Shown: positions 36,507 through 44,693, numbered from the stretch's first letter. The stretch is 64,000 nt of DNA from an uncultured Porphyromonadaceae bacterium (GCA_947175545.1 CAMWNI010000008.1:1-64000); one strand, 5' to 3'. Program-made: numbers and translations. Notes: a model not told the origin generated them from the letters alone.

Positions 36507-36537
36507 TTTGTGATTTCAAAAAAAATGCTTACATTTG
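36507..36537 (+). promoter_or_regulatory. complete promoter of the XRE regulator gene
   Basis: TTTG at 36507-36510 and TACATTTG at 36530-36537, spacing 19 bases. The start codon at 36569 follows 31 bases later, and two further TGTAAA copies lie between. Confidence 0.75.
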
Positions 36538-36568
36538 CAAAGTAAATAAACATAAAATGTAAATGTAA

Positions 36569-37084
36569 ATGGACATTGTAAGCCGCATAAAGGCCTTTAT
36601 GGCATCTGGAAATATCTCAAGCACGCAATTTGCCGATGCGTGTAATATTCCACGCCCGACTCTATCGCAGATTCTTGGAGGAAGAAACAAAAAGATTTCA
36701 GATGAGGTTATCTCGAAGATTCATGAAGCCTATCCCCGTCTTAGCGTCATGTGGCTGCTCTTTGGCGAAGGAGAGATGATAACATCTCAGAATATTCAAT
36801 TCTCAGCGCCCCAAAATCAGCCTAAATTTAATTACGAGTCTGCGCCCTCAAATCAGAGCGTTTTTGGTGATGATTCAGATGTGTCTGATTCGTTATTTTC
36901 GGACCGAGAGACGAGTTCAGACGAGACTCTGATATTTGGAGATGATGAGTCTGCCGATGCTTCCAATGAGGAAAAAAATGATATGCCGCCAGTGGTTCAT
37001 ATACCCGCTGACGGCAGCAAATCCATTGTGAATATTATGGTCTTTTACTCTGATAACTCTTATCAGAGCTTCGTTCCGCGTTAG
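36569..37084 (+). CDS. XRE-family helix-turn-helix regulator
   Basis: A 171-residue protein with an N-terminal Cro/CI-type HTH (about residues 3-60; the recognition part reads TQFADACNIPRPTLSQILGG). The middle (about 85-140) is a long acidic, Ser/Asp-rich linker with no predicted fold. The final 25 residues form a short beta-like segment (SIVNIMVFYSDNSYQSF). No S24 peptidase is present, so it is not a LexA/CI-type cleavable repressor. The repeated TGTAAA sites in its upstream region suggest autoregulation. It converges with, and overlaps by 4 bases, the EEP phosphatase gene. Confidence 0.82.
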   Translation: MDIVSRIKAFMASGNISSTQFADACNIPRPTLSQILGGRNKKISDEVISKIHEAYPRLSVMWLLFGEGEMITSQNIQFSAPQNQPKFNYESAPSNQSVFGDDSDVSDSLFSDRETSSDETLIFGDDESADASNEEKNDMPPVVHIPADGSKSIVNIMVFYSDNSYQSFVPR

Positions 37085-38208
37085 TAGTAGCTGATTGCCG
37101 GGACGTCAGAATCCCATACAAAAGTAGTCAGAAGGGGGTAATGGTCGCTTGACGGAACATTGCCTCTTTCGATTTTTATGGGCTTAAATTCTCCTCGCCA
37201 AAGGAAGTGGTCAATGCGGAAAAAGAAGTGCGGATCATTGAACGTGACGGTTGGGCCGAGTCCTACGGTTGCGTAAACATCGCGGAATCCGGCCTCCTCC
37301 AGAACTCGGATTACACGACATCCGGCAACGTCGTTGAAGTCACCGCAGATAACCGTATTGCCGCCCAGGATATCGGCATATTCACGCAGGGTGAGGGCCT
37401 GATGGCCACGATTGCGGAATGCATGATATAGCTTGGAAAGTAACAGGTCGCGCATTGCTCCGATTTCAGATCGTACGGGTTTACTGTCCGTAAATTCCCG
37501 GTACTTGTCTTTGTCTTCGTTGTTAAGTCCAAATGACTCAAGATGGACTGCAAATATATTTATGCCTCTATGGTTAACCTGGGTTCGGAACGCCTCAATC
37601 GAGCCTTTTGATGGGTTGTTTTCAGGCGGCTGAATGTGAAGGATTGGTCGCTTCGAGAACATTACAGTGCCACGCGAGCCTCGTTTGAAATAAGGGTAAA
37701 TTGAGTGGAGGCTGTCAATCTGGACCTGTGGTGCAAACTTCGAGAGTTTGCCTTGGTTTTCATATTCAAAGAGCGCGACAACGTCCGCTCCGGATGCAAG
37801 AATCTCATGGAGCGTGCGGTTGAATGTCGTGTCAACTCCGGCCTCGTCAACGCAGCTAAGAGTGTTATAACTCATTATTTTGAACGCATACGGCTCTTGC
37901 TGTTGCGTCAGCTCATGTTTGCCGAAGTTCAGCGGACAGAATACGAGAAACGGTTTCAGGGCAATCAGCAGTCCGGCAAGATTGATCGGCATGAGTGCGC
38001 GGCAGAATATCAGATTGAATACCAAAAGGAGTGCGGTCAACAGATACCAAAGCGGAAACGACAGCAGTGCCAGTCCTGCAAAGGGCATTTCTGCCGGGTC
38101 AATGTCACCTCCGAATCCGCTGAAAACCGCAATTGCAGCAATCAGGACGTTCACGCCAATCCATATTGGAAGAGTTCGGCGGCGTATAAATCTTATTACT
38201 CGGTTCAT
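37081..38208 (-). CDS. endonuclease/exonuclease/phosphatase-family membrane protein
   Basis: A 375-residue protein with about three hydrophobic helices in the first 95 residues and a C-terminal EEP (DNase I-like) domain. Catalytic motifs are MSYNTLS near residue 111, CGDFND near residue 290 (metal-binding Asp) and SDHYPLLTTF near residue 357 (catalytic His). Such proteins hydrolyse phosphodiesters of nucleic acids, lipids or inositides; the substrate is unknown. It is the last gene of the bamD operon and overlaps the preceding rhomboid gene by 4 bases. Confidence 0.83.
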   Translation of the reverse strand: MNRVIRFIRRRTLPIWIGVNVLIAAIAVFSGFGGDIDPAEMPFAGLALLSFPLWYLLTALLLVFNLIFCRALMPINLAGLLIALKPFLVFCPLNFGKHELTQQQEPYAFKIMSYNTLSCVDEAGVDTTFNRTLHEILASGADVVALFEYENQGKLSKFAPQVQIDSLHSIYPYFKRGSRGTVMFSKRPILHIQPPENNPSKGSIEAFRTQVNHRGINIFAVHLESFGLNNEDKDKYREFTDSKPVRSEIGAMRDLLLSKLYHAFRNRGHQALTLREYADILGGNTVICGDFNDVAGCRVIRVLEEAGFRDVYATVGLGPTVTFNDPHFFFRIDHFLWRGEFKPIKIERGNVPSSDHYPLLTTFVWDSDVPAISYY

Positions 38209-38909
38209 AGCTTATTGCTTAGTTCAATCAGACGCTGGCGCTCGGATTTTGTGAGCGAGCCATATCCGGAGCGACGAATTTTGTCAAGTAGAGAGTCGAG
38301 AGTCATGGCTTGCTGGTGGCTTTTCACTGATTTGCGGGAAAAGCGCGGAAGCCATCCGTGTCTCATTGCGGCTCCGCAGCCAAAGCCCGCAAGGATGCCG
38401 CCAATGTGGGCCCATCCACCGCCTGGATTATGTTCGAAAAAGGGAAGAAGGCTGAGGCAAATGGTAATGATCGCGATTGTCTTCAGTGTGACACGGCCGA
38501 GCAAAAGCAGGTTAACGCCAATCTGTGGGCATATCATTGCGCTGCATACCGCCATGCTGACAATGGCGGCGCTTGCTCCCATCAGGACTCCGCCGTGAGC
38601 CAAACCGCAGACGGTTGCAAGAAAAAACATAAGGGCGCCTCCAAGGCCGCCTGAAACGTAGGCGGCAATCATTCGTTTCCGTGTGCCGGCAATCAGAAAT
38701 AGACGGCAGAAACACCAGAGCCATATCATGTTGAAGATAAGTTCGATTATCGAACCCTGAGTGAACATATAAGTCAACGGGGTCCAAGGCCACGGCCGGG
38801 GCAAGGAGAATCCGAGCCAGTCAATCGTGCCGCCGAATGCAGCTGCGATTCTCAGGCCTATAAAAAAGATAAGGTTTAGTCCTATCAGGATTTTAGTAGA
38901 GCGGTCCAC
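38205..38909 (-). CDS. divergent rhomboid-family membrane protein
   Basis: A 234-residue protein with about six membrane helices. The rhomboid serine motif reads G111-A-S113-A rather than Gly-x-Ser-Gly, and the catalytic-type His168 is in WAHIGG. The His and Asn normally in helix 2 are only partly kept (LIFN). It may be a slow protease or a pseudo-rhomboid. It starts with GTG, overlapping the end of the first rhomboid gene by 17 bases. The C-terminal 50 residues are cytosolic and end in a short helical pair (LDKIRRSGYGSLTKSERQRL). Confidence 0.8.
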   Translation of the reverse strand: MDRSTKILIGLNLIFFIGLRIAAAFGGTIDWLGFSLPRPWPWTPLTYMFTQGSIIELIFNMIWLWCFCRLFLIAGTRKRMIAAYVSGGLGGALMFFLATVCGLAHGGVLMGASAAIVSMAVCSAMICPQIGVNLLLLGRVTLKTIAIITICLSLLPFFEHNPGGGWAHIGGILAGFGCGAAMRHGWLPRFSRKSVKSHQQAMTLDSLLDKIRRSGYGSLTKSERQRLIELSNKL

Positions 38910-39648
38910 TGTTGATTTCTCCTTTTTTACGCCAATAAAGAATAAGAATCAGAGCGACAATCATGCCCCCGAGATGAGCAAAGTGTGCAACTCCGGCTTG
39001 CAGCCCCGTTATTCCGAAGAATAATTCAATGACACCATAACCGAGTACCATCCATTTCGCTTTAATCGGAATCGGAATGAAAAACAGATAGAGGGGCATG
39101 TTTGGAAAAAGCATCGCAAAGCCGAGAAGTACGCCGTATAGAGCGCCGGAGGCGCCGACCGTCGGAGTGTTCAGCAACATGTTTGCCTGGGCAAGGGTAG
39201 GGTCGCTCCAGGTCATTCCGCGATTCAGAAGCCTGTTTCCCTCCGAGGCGATTTCGCTCAGAGTCATGTCGGCCGGTAGCGAAGAGGAGAGGTTGTTGAG
39301 CCAGATGGCATAGACTCCTTCTTGAACAAAAGCAGCGCCAAGTCCGACCGTTAAGTAGAAAAACAAGTATCTGCGAGAACCGAAAACCTGTTCGAGGACC
39401 GAGCCGAACATGACAACGCCAAACATATTGAAGAGCAGATGGGAAATGCCCATGGTCGAGTGCATGAACATATAGGTCAGTGGCTGCCACGCCTTGAAGT
39501 TGGGTGACAGTAAATAATGGAGTGCGCATGAGCGGCTGATTGCCGCGTCGAAGCTCGAAGGCAAAATAATCATGGCAAGCCACACGATTATGTTGATAAT
39601 CAACAAATTCTTAGTGACCGGAGGTATTCTGTTCCAAAATGAATTCAT
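38893..39648 (-). CDS. rhomboid-family intramembrane serine protease
   Basis: A 251-residue six- or seven-helix protein with the complete rhomboid active site: GASG at 165-168 (Ser167), AHLGG with His225, and H70-x3-N74 in helix 2. It cleaves transmembrane substrates within the membrane. It is followed by a second, less conserved rhomboid gene with 17 bases of overlap, and preceded by yifB. Confidence 0.9.
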   Translation of the reverse strand: MNSFWNRIPPVTKNLLIINIIVWLAMIILPSSFDAAISRSCALHYLLSPNFKAWQPLTYMFMHSTMGISHLLFNMFGVVMFGSVLEQVFGSRRYLFFYLTVGLGAAFVQEGVYAIWLNNLSSSLPADMTLSEIASEGNRLLNRGMTWSDPTLAQANMLLNTPTVGASGALYGVLLGFAMLFPNMPLYLFFIPIPIKAKWMVLGYGVIELFFGITGLQAGVAHFAHLGGMIVALILILYWRKKGEINSGPLY

Positions 39649-39680
39649 AGTGCAATTTTTTACGAGAAAAAACTCTTTTA

Positions 39681-41234
39681 TTACTTGGGAAGGACGCTGC
39701 CCCAGGAAGACCGGTCAAGATTGCGATAAGATATTGCTTCGCGGACATGCGCCGGCTGAATTTCGGCCGATGAGTCCAGGTCGGCAATTGTGCGTGCAAC
39801 CCTTAGGATGCGGTCATAGGCTCGGGCGCTCATGTCAAGCCGTGTCATTGCGTCTTTTAAAATCGTGGCACACTCGGGAGTCAGCCGGGAATGCACCGCC
39901 AGTTGTCGTGGACCCATCTGTGCGTTGCAGTGGATTGTTGTTTCGGATGCGAAGCGCTGCGTCTGGATTTCGCGTGCGGCAATGACACGCTTCCGGATTT
40001 CTTCGCTCGTTTCTCCGGTCGACGCCTTGCTAAGTTCCTCGAAGGGAACAGGGAGAATCTCAACCTGCATGTCAATGCGGTCCATCAACGGACCGGAAAT
40101 TCGGTTCAGATAGCGATTAACATGGCCGGGTAAGCAGGTGCATTGTTTTGTCGGATGGTTATAGTAGCCGCACGGACAAGGGTTCATTGATGCTACAAGC
40201 ATGAAACCGGCGGGGTAGTCAACCGCATATTTCGCTCTGGAAATGTTGATTGTCCGGTCTTCAAGCGGCTGGCGCATGACCTCAAGGACCTGGCGTGAAA
40301 ACTCGGGCAGCTCGTCAAGAAACAGCACGCCGTTATGAGCGAGAGAAATCTCGCCAGGCATTGGATGAGAGCTTCCACCGCCAACAAGCGCTACGGTCGA
40401 GATCGTGTGATGTGGCGACCGAAATGGTCTTGATGTCATCAGGCGCGATCCCGACGGGAGTTTGCCGGCAACAGAGTGTATCTTTGTGGTTTCAAGGGCT
40501 TCTCCCAGCGTAAGCGGTGGCAGAATTGACGGTAAACGCTTTGCCATCATTGATTTGCCCGATCCTGGAGGGCCAACCAGCAAAATGTTGTGTCCGCCGG
40601 CACATGCGACTTCAAAGGCTCGCTTAACCAGTTCCTGGCCTTTGACTTCAACGAAGTCGAACGGAAAATCATTGATTGAGCGTGCAAATTCCGCGCGCGT
40701 GTCAATTTCTGTCGGCTCGATTTCTTCCATGTTGTTCAAAAAGCCGAAAACCTGCTTCAGGTTGTCAGCGCCGTAGACTTTCAGCCGATTGACAACGGCG
40801 GCTTCGTCCGCGTTGGCTTTTGGAACAATCATTCCTTCAAATCCGAGTTCGCGTGCTTTGATTGCCATTGGCAGCGCGCCTTTAATCGGTAGCAGCGACC
40901 CGTCAAGACTTAGTTCGCCCATAATCAGATAGCGGTCAAGTAAGGGACACTGAATCTGTCCGTCAGCCGCAAGAATGCCTATGGCTAAAGGTAAATCGTA
41001 GGCGGCTCCTTCCTTGCGGACGTCGGCCGGCGACATATTGACGAGTATGCGGCGGTGAGGGGGAACAAGCGTGCTTTGTTCCATTGCACTCATGACACGC
41101 TCGTAGCTCTCCTTGACTGCCGTGTCAGGCAGTCCCACAATTGAGAATTCAAATCCACGGCTGACTGATACCTCAATCGTAATCAACAAGGCTTCAATGC
41201 CCTGCACTGCTGCTCCATAGGTTTTGACAAGCAT
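39681..41234 (-). CDS. YifB/ComM-family Mg-chelatase-like AAA ATPase
   Basis: A 517-residue protein of normal length for the family. The N-terminal part resembles the Lon protease S5-like domain, and the AAA core has Walker A GPPGSGKSMMAKRLP near residue 222, Walker B LFLDELPEF, and the NPCPCGYY zinc-like cysteine motif near 355. ComM in other bacteria is a helicase that promotes branch migration in natural transformation. The ATG overlaps the aroE stop codon by one base. Confidence 0.92.
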   Translation of the reverse strand: MLVKTYGAAVQGIEALLITIEVSVSRGFEFSIVGLPDTAVKESYERVMSAMEQSTLVPPHRRILVNMSPADVRKEGAAYDLPLAIGILAADGQIQCPLLDRYLIMGELSLDGSLLPIKGALPMAIKARELGFEGMIVPKANADEAAVVNRLKVYGADNLKQVFGFLNNMEEIEPTEIDTRAEFARSINDFPFDFVEVKGQELVKRAFEVACAGGHNILLVGPPGSGKSMMAKRLPSILPPLTLGEALETTKIHSVAGKLPSGSRLMTSRPFRSPHHTISTVALVGGGSSHPMPGEISLAHNGVLFLDELPEFSRQVLEVMRQPLEDRTINISRAKYAVDYPAGFMLVASMNPCPCGYYNHPTKQCTCLPGHVNRYLNRISGPLMDRIDMQVEILPVPFEELSKASTGETSEEIRKRVIAAREIQTQRFASETTIHCNAQMGPRQLAVHSRLTPECATILKDAMTRLDMSARAYDRILRVARTIADLDSSAEIQPAHVREAISYRNLDRSSWGSVLPK

Positions 41235-41980
41235 TAGCTCTGCCAGATTTTCCAGGCCAGGAGGGCCTGAAGGTGTAACATGTCCAGTCCGTTCTTGACC
41301 GTTGCGCCGCGTTCGGCCGCTTGTTTCATGAAAAGCGTCTGCTCTGGATTATAAATCAGGTCGTAGCAGATGTGGTCAGTGGTCAGTGCGCCGTAGGGTA
41401 TTGGCGGACAGTTGTCCGTGGCCGGTGACATTCCAAGCGGTGTTGTATTGACTATGAGGCGATGGCGGCTGATGATTTTGTCATCAAGATTGGCATACGT
41501 CAGCCGGCCGTCTCCGCCGGTGCGGCTGACGAGCGTGTAGCTGATGCCGAGCGCTTCCAGTGCCGCGCAAACGGCTTTCGATGCGCCACCGGTGCCAAGG
41601 ACAAGCGCGCTGATTGCTTCAAGCGGCAATAATGGCGCCAGAGTGCGCGCAAAAGCAGGCGCATCTGTGTTGTATCCTTCAAGTCCGGTGACGTTATTGT
41701 CCGAGTCATGGACAACGCGAACCGTATTGACCGCTCCGATAGCCTTTGCCTGGGGCGAAAGTGACGTCAGATAAGGAATAATCAGCTGCTTGTACGGAAT
41801 TGTGACGTTTAAGCCACGAAGTTCCGGCACTTCAGCCAGGAGTTCCATTAAATCTCCAATATCCGGGAGTTCAAAGTTGCGATAAGACGCAGCAATTCCT
41901 TCCCGGCGAAACTTTTCTTCAAAAAAGCGGGCCGAGAAGGAATGACCGAGAGGATAACCTATAAGACCGTAGAGGTCCAT
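41234..41980 (-). CDS. aroE: shikimate dehydrogenase
   Basis: A 248-residue NADPH-dependent enzyme of aromatic amino acid synthesis, reducing 3-dehydroshikimate. The substrate-binding SFSARFF and catalytic LNVTIPYKQ (Lys near residue 64), NTD at the bound carboxylate (GYNTDAPAF) and the nucleotide-binding LGTGGASKAV are all present. Slightly short compared with E. coli AroE (272) but typical of Bacteroidota. It lies 3 bases after the omega-like gene. Confidence 0.93.
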   Translation of the reverse strand: MDLYGLIGYPLGHSFSARFFEEKFRREGIAASYRNFELPDIGDLMELLAEVPELRGLNVTIPYKQLIIPYLTSLSPQAKAIGAVNTVRVVHDSDNNVTGLEGYNTDAPAFARTLAPLLPLEAISALVLGTGGASKAVCAALEALGISYTLVSRTGGDGRLTYANLDDKIISRHRLIVNTTPLGMSPATDNCPPIPYGALTTDHICYDLIYNPEQTLFMKQAAERGATVKNGLDMLHLQALLAWKIWQS

Positions 41981-41983
41981 CGG

Positions 41984-42316
41984 TTAGTCCATGTTATGGT
42001 CACGAGCCGGATTGCGGGAATAAACCTTTCCCTCCTCATACTCCTGAGCGGCGATGAGGGTAGGCTTCGGCAACTTTTCGTAGTAACGTGAAATCTCGAT
42101 TTGTTCGCGGTTTTCAGATACTTCCTCGAGCGAGTCGTTGAGCGAGGCGAATTCCTGGAGCTTCTTGTCCAGATCATGTTTCATCTGCTCTGCAATCTGG
42201 TTGGCGCGTTTGGCAATGATGGCGACCGTTTCATAAACGTTACCGGTGTCTTCCGAAAGTTTCACCATGTCACGGGTAACGGTGTTGATCGGTGCGTTGG
42301 TTTTTTTGTAGTCCAT
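41984..42316 (-). CDS. RNA polymerase omega subunit, Bacteroidota type
   Basis: A 110-residue protein with the omega-like helical core TGNVYETVAIIAKRANQIAE near residue 24, where omega proteins have the helix contacting the beta-prime subunit. The rest is charged and helical. It is found next to bamD in many Bacteroidales, which supports the assignment. It helps assemble RNA polymerase. Confidence 0.8.
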   Translation of the reverse strand: MDYKKTNAPINTVTRDMVKLSEDTGNVYETVAIIAKRANQIAEQMKHDLDKKLQEFASLNDSLEEVSENREQIEISRYYEKLPKPTLIAAQEYEEGKVYSRNPARDHNMD

Positions 42317-42333
42317 CTTGTGTATCTTCTAAT

Positions 42334-43146
42334 TTAGTCGTTATTAACGTGTTTTGATGCTATTTTATAGATGTTGTCCGCTTCGTTGCGGTAACTGCTT
42401 TCCGGGTAGTTGTTGATGAAGCTGAAATATTCATCAATCACTGTCGTGTAGCGTTCAATTTTCTTTTCGTCAACAGAGTTTTCCGCTTCCTGGAATCGTG
42501 ATTTCAGAATTAGCATTTCAAGCTGTTCCTTATATTTTGCATAAGGGTAGGCTTTCAGTGCATTCTGTGCGACAATAACTGCACTTTCGTAGTTGTTGCC
42601 GCCGTAGGTCCCGAGGTTGTAGTAGAGCTGGGCATTCTGCAGTTGTTTGAGTGCCAGTTTGTCCTGCATGTCGAAGATGGCGTTTTGAGCTTCGGGAACG
42701 CGCGGACTTGTTGGAAACAGTTCAAGGAAGTTCGTGAGTTCCTTAATTGCCTCAACCGTGGCTGTCTGGTCAAGCTGAGGGTCAGGCGAGTCAAGGTAGT
42801 AGCCATAGCCGCAATAAAATCTGGCGTCCTCAATATATTTGCCTTTCGGATAGCGCTGATAGTAAGACGAAAGATATGAGCCGGCATTCAAATAGTCCTT
42901 AGTGTTGTAGTTACACATGCCAAGCATGTAAAGCGTCTCTTCCGCTTCTTCGCGACCGCGGAAAAAATTGACGATTTCCTGCAATATGGGGTCGGCTTGA
43001 GCGTATTTGCCCTCGTTGTAGAGGCGCTTGGCGTACTCATACTTGACGTTGGGGTCGTTGGTCTTCATAACGCGCTGATACTCTCCGCAAGCGGTGAGCG
43101 TCAGTACTCCAAGCGTCAATATGCTGAATATGAGTGATTTTCTCAT
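42334..43146 (-). CDS. bamD: outer-membrane assembly lipoprotein BamD
   Basis: A 270-residue lipoprotein: signal peptide ending LTLTAC (Cys20) followed by tetratricopeptide-like helical repeats (YEYAKRLYNEGKYAQADPIL near 36 and later EAIKELTNFLELFPTSP). BamD works with BamA to insert beta-barrel proteins into the outer membrane. It heads a seven-gene minus-strand operon running to 37081. A -7 box on this strand lies 34-41 bases before the start codon. Confidence 0.92.
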   Translation of the reverse strand: MRKSLIFSILTLGVLTLTACGEYQRVMKTNDPNVKYEYAKRLYNEGKYAQADPILQEIVNFFRGREEAEETLYMLGMCNYNTKDYLNAGSYLSSYYQRYPKGKYIEDARFYCGYGYYLDSPDPQLDQTATVEAIKELTNFLELFPTSPRVPEAQNAIFDMQDKLALKQLQNAQLYYNLGTYGGNNYESAVIVAQNALKAYPYAKYKEQLEMLILKSRFQEAENSVDEKKIERYTTVIDEYFSFINNYPESSYRNEADNIYKIASKHVNND

Positions 43147-43180
43147 TCTAAATGTTCGGTTATGGGTATTTTCCGGAACG

Positions 43181-43212
43181 CAAATTTACAAATACTTTTC
43201 CATTCCCGCAAC
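43181..43212 (-). promoter_or_regulatory. promoter of the bamD operon
   Basis: On the minus strand the -7 box TAAATTTG (plus 43181-43188) is preceded by GTTG (plus 43209-43212), one mismatch from TTTG, at 20-base spacing. Confidence 0.6.
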
Positions 43213-43246
43213 CGTTGGCTGTAAATTTTTTGAGAATCAGGGGAAT

Positions 43247-43499
43247 ATAAAAAGTCGCACCAAAGGATTTGGATGAAACTCGTGGAAGACAGGATTTGAG
43301 TGCTTCCGAACCTTTGTAATCTGCCTTGGTGCGACCCTCCGTAAAGAGGGTATCGTACGCTCCGATGAACGGAGTGGAGCCCGCCATTAGTCCGTAAAGC
43401 TTGTCTCGGGAGTTCATAATGGTTTGAAGAGTTTCCCAATCTGCTTTGATGCGGCTTTATGTCTTTTGTCTTTATAATGACTCTCTTGTCAGTTTTGTT
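43247..43499 (-). ncRNA. candidate structured noncoding RNA upstream of bamD
   Basis: A full promoter just upstream (plus 43505-43536) points to a transcript beginning near 43499 on the minus strand. Its predicted folds include CCATTA (43384-43389)/TAATGG (43417-43422), a 5-bp hairpin at 43360-43374, a 6-bp hairpin at 43334-43351, and a long terminal stem pairing 43324-43335 with 43254-43266. That last stem is followed on this strand by five T, a terminator-like end near 43247. A length of about 250 nt results. It does not match tmRNA, RNase P, SRP or 6S motifs that I know. A short protein (85 codons) in the same strand is the alternative. Confidence 0.45.
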
Positions 43500-43504
43500 C
43501 ACTG

Positions 43505-43536
43505 CAAATTTAAGAAAAGATACTGTTATTTCCAAA
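43505..43536 (-). promoter_or_regulatory. complete promoter of the candidate ncRNA
   Basis: Minus-strand TTTG (plus 43533-43536) and TAAATTTG (plus 43505-43512), spacing 20 bases. Confidence 0.7.
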
Positions 43537-43553
43537 TATTTGGATGTGATTTT

Positions 43554-43585
43554 TTTGTTGTCGAGTAAAAAAGTCAGTAACTTTG
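43554..43585 (+). promoter_or_regulatory. complete promoter abutting the LrgA/CidA-like gene
   Basis: TTTG at 43554-43557 and TAACTTTG at 43578-43585, spacing 20. The ATG at 43590 is only 4 bases beyond the box, so transcription should begin at or within a base or two of the start codon. Confidence 0.75.
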
Positions 43586-43589
43586 CGCC

Positions 43590-43955
43590 ATGAATCTGAT
43601 TATGCAATGTGCGGTACTGTTTGGCTTTCTTGCTGCCGGAGAGATGATTGTTTGGTTGACGTCGGTTCCGGTTCCAAGCAGTATCATTGGTATGATTCTT
43701 CTTGCGGCCTCGCTCCAGAGCGGTCGGCTACGGTTGAATCAGGTTGAACAATTTGCCGATTTCCTTACGCGCAATCTCGGCTTCTTTTTTGTCCCGGCCG
43801 GAGTAGGGGTGATTCGCTGTCTTGGTCTGATAGCCGATCAGTGGGTCCCGATTGTCATGGCAACCGTTGTCAGTACCTTTATTATTATTGCGGTGACGGG
43901 TTGGACCCATCAGTGGTCGCGCCGCACCGCCAAGCGCTTCAGACGTCATGGATGA
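43590..43955 (+). CDS. CidA/LrgA-family holin-like membrane protein
   Basis: A 121-residue protein with four hydrophobic segments and the family block PSSIIGMILLAASLQ near residue 28. CidA/LrgA proteins act with an LrgB partner in murein turnover control or in transport of small organic acids such as pyruvate or glycolate. The partner gene follows with an 8-base overlap. The promoter is so close that the mRNA is probably leaderless. Confidence 0.85.
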   Translation: MNLIMQCAVLFGFLAAGEMIVWLTSVPVPSSIIGMILLAASLQSGRLRLNQVEQFADFLTRNLGFFFVPAGVGVIRCLGLIADQWVPIVMATVVSTFIIIAVTGWTHQWSRRTAKRFRRHG

Positions 43956-44646
43956 ATTTTTCGCCAATCCGTATTTTCTTATTGCGCTGACCTTCGGCGT
44001 CTATTTGTTTGCGTCGCGTTTGCGTCGGCGCTTCGGCCTTTCGCTGATGAATCCGATTTTGATTTCAGTGATTCTCCTGGTTGCGTTTCTCTCTACGTCC
44101 GGAGTGAGTTATGAATCTTACTGTGAGGGTGGAAAATATATCGAATTCTGGCTCAAACCTGCCGTTGTCGCCCTTGGGGTGCCGCTTTATCGGCAGTTGT
44201 CTACTATTCGCAAGCAGCTTATGCCCTTGCTTGTCGCCGAACTGGCGGGATGTGTCGCCGGACTTGTCAGCGTGGTAGCTATCGCCGAATTGTTCGGCGC
44301 TACGCGTGAGGTTATCATGTCACTTGCGCCAAAGGCCGTCACCACTCCAATTGCAATGGAAATCTCAACGGCATTGGGCGGTAATCCGTCGCTGACGGCC
44401 GCCGTTGTTGTCTGCACAGGCATTTTTGGCAGTATGGCCGGATTCAGCATGGTGCGCATGAGTCGAATCCGCTCCTCAATGGCAGGCAGTCTGAGTATTG
44501 GCACGGCCTCACACGCCGTCGGCACTGCGGCGGCGATGGAACGCGGAGGCGAGCGCTTCGGGGCCTTTTCCTCGCTTGGCTTGACGCTCAATGGACTTTT
44601 TACCGCCTTGCTTGCCCCTGTGATTTTACCACTTCTCGGATATTAA
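43948..44646 (+). CDS. LrgB/CidB-family membrane protein
   Basis: A 232-residue integral membrane protein with the signature region SLAPKAVTTPIAMEIS near residue 130 followed by GGNPSLTAA and a glycine-rich re-entrant stretch (GTASHAVGTAAA). It is the expected second subunit to the LrgA-like protein encoded just upstream, with which it overlaps by 8 bases. Function in the cell, anti-holin or metabolite export, cannot be decided from sequence. Confidence 0.88.
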   Translation: MDEFFANPYFLIALTFGVYLFASRLRRRFGLSLMNPILISVILLVAFLSTSGVSYESYCEGGKYIEFWLKPAVVALGVPLYRQLSTIRKQLMPLLVAELAGCVAGLVSVVAIAELFGATREVIMSLAPKAVTTPIAMEISTALGGNPSLTAAVVVCTGIFGSMAGFSMVRMSRIRSSMAGSLSIGTASHAVGTAAAMERGGERFGAFSSLGLTLNGLFTALLAPVILPLLGY

Positions 44647-44693
44647 GAGTGATTTTTTAGGCAAAAGTGCTTTCGTTTTTCGCGAAATTTTCG

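Larger units (their letters stand above)
35752..36568. other. 817-bp AT-rich intergenic region with repeated TGTAAA motifs
   Basis: No convincing gene. The stretch is markedly AT-rich. TGTAAA or its complement TTTACA occurs at 35994, 36059, 36066, 36152, 36361, 36447, 36475, 36492, 36558 and 36564. Two sites form palindromes: 36057-36073 and 36361-36374 (TGTAA-N4-TTACA). The copies cluster upstream of the XRE regulator gene, which suggests autoregulatory operators. Confidence 0.55.
43147..43589. other. 443-bp intergenic region between bamD and lrgA-like gene
   Basis: Contains, on the minus strand, the bamD promoter and a candidate ncRNA transcription unit, and on the plus strand the promoter of the LrgA/CidA-like gene. 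An 85-codon minus-strand reading frame (43160-43417) lies inside; I do not recognise its product and it crosses the likely terminator. Confidence 0.6.

Noticed and set aside
43160..43417. An 85-codon minus-strand protein upstream of bamD
   Set aside because: Kept only as an alternative: the frame runs through a terminator-like stem with T-run and over the bamD promoter, and resembles no known family.
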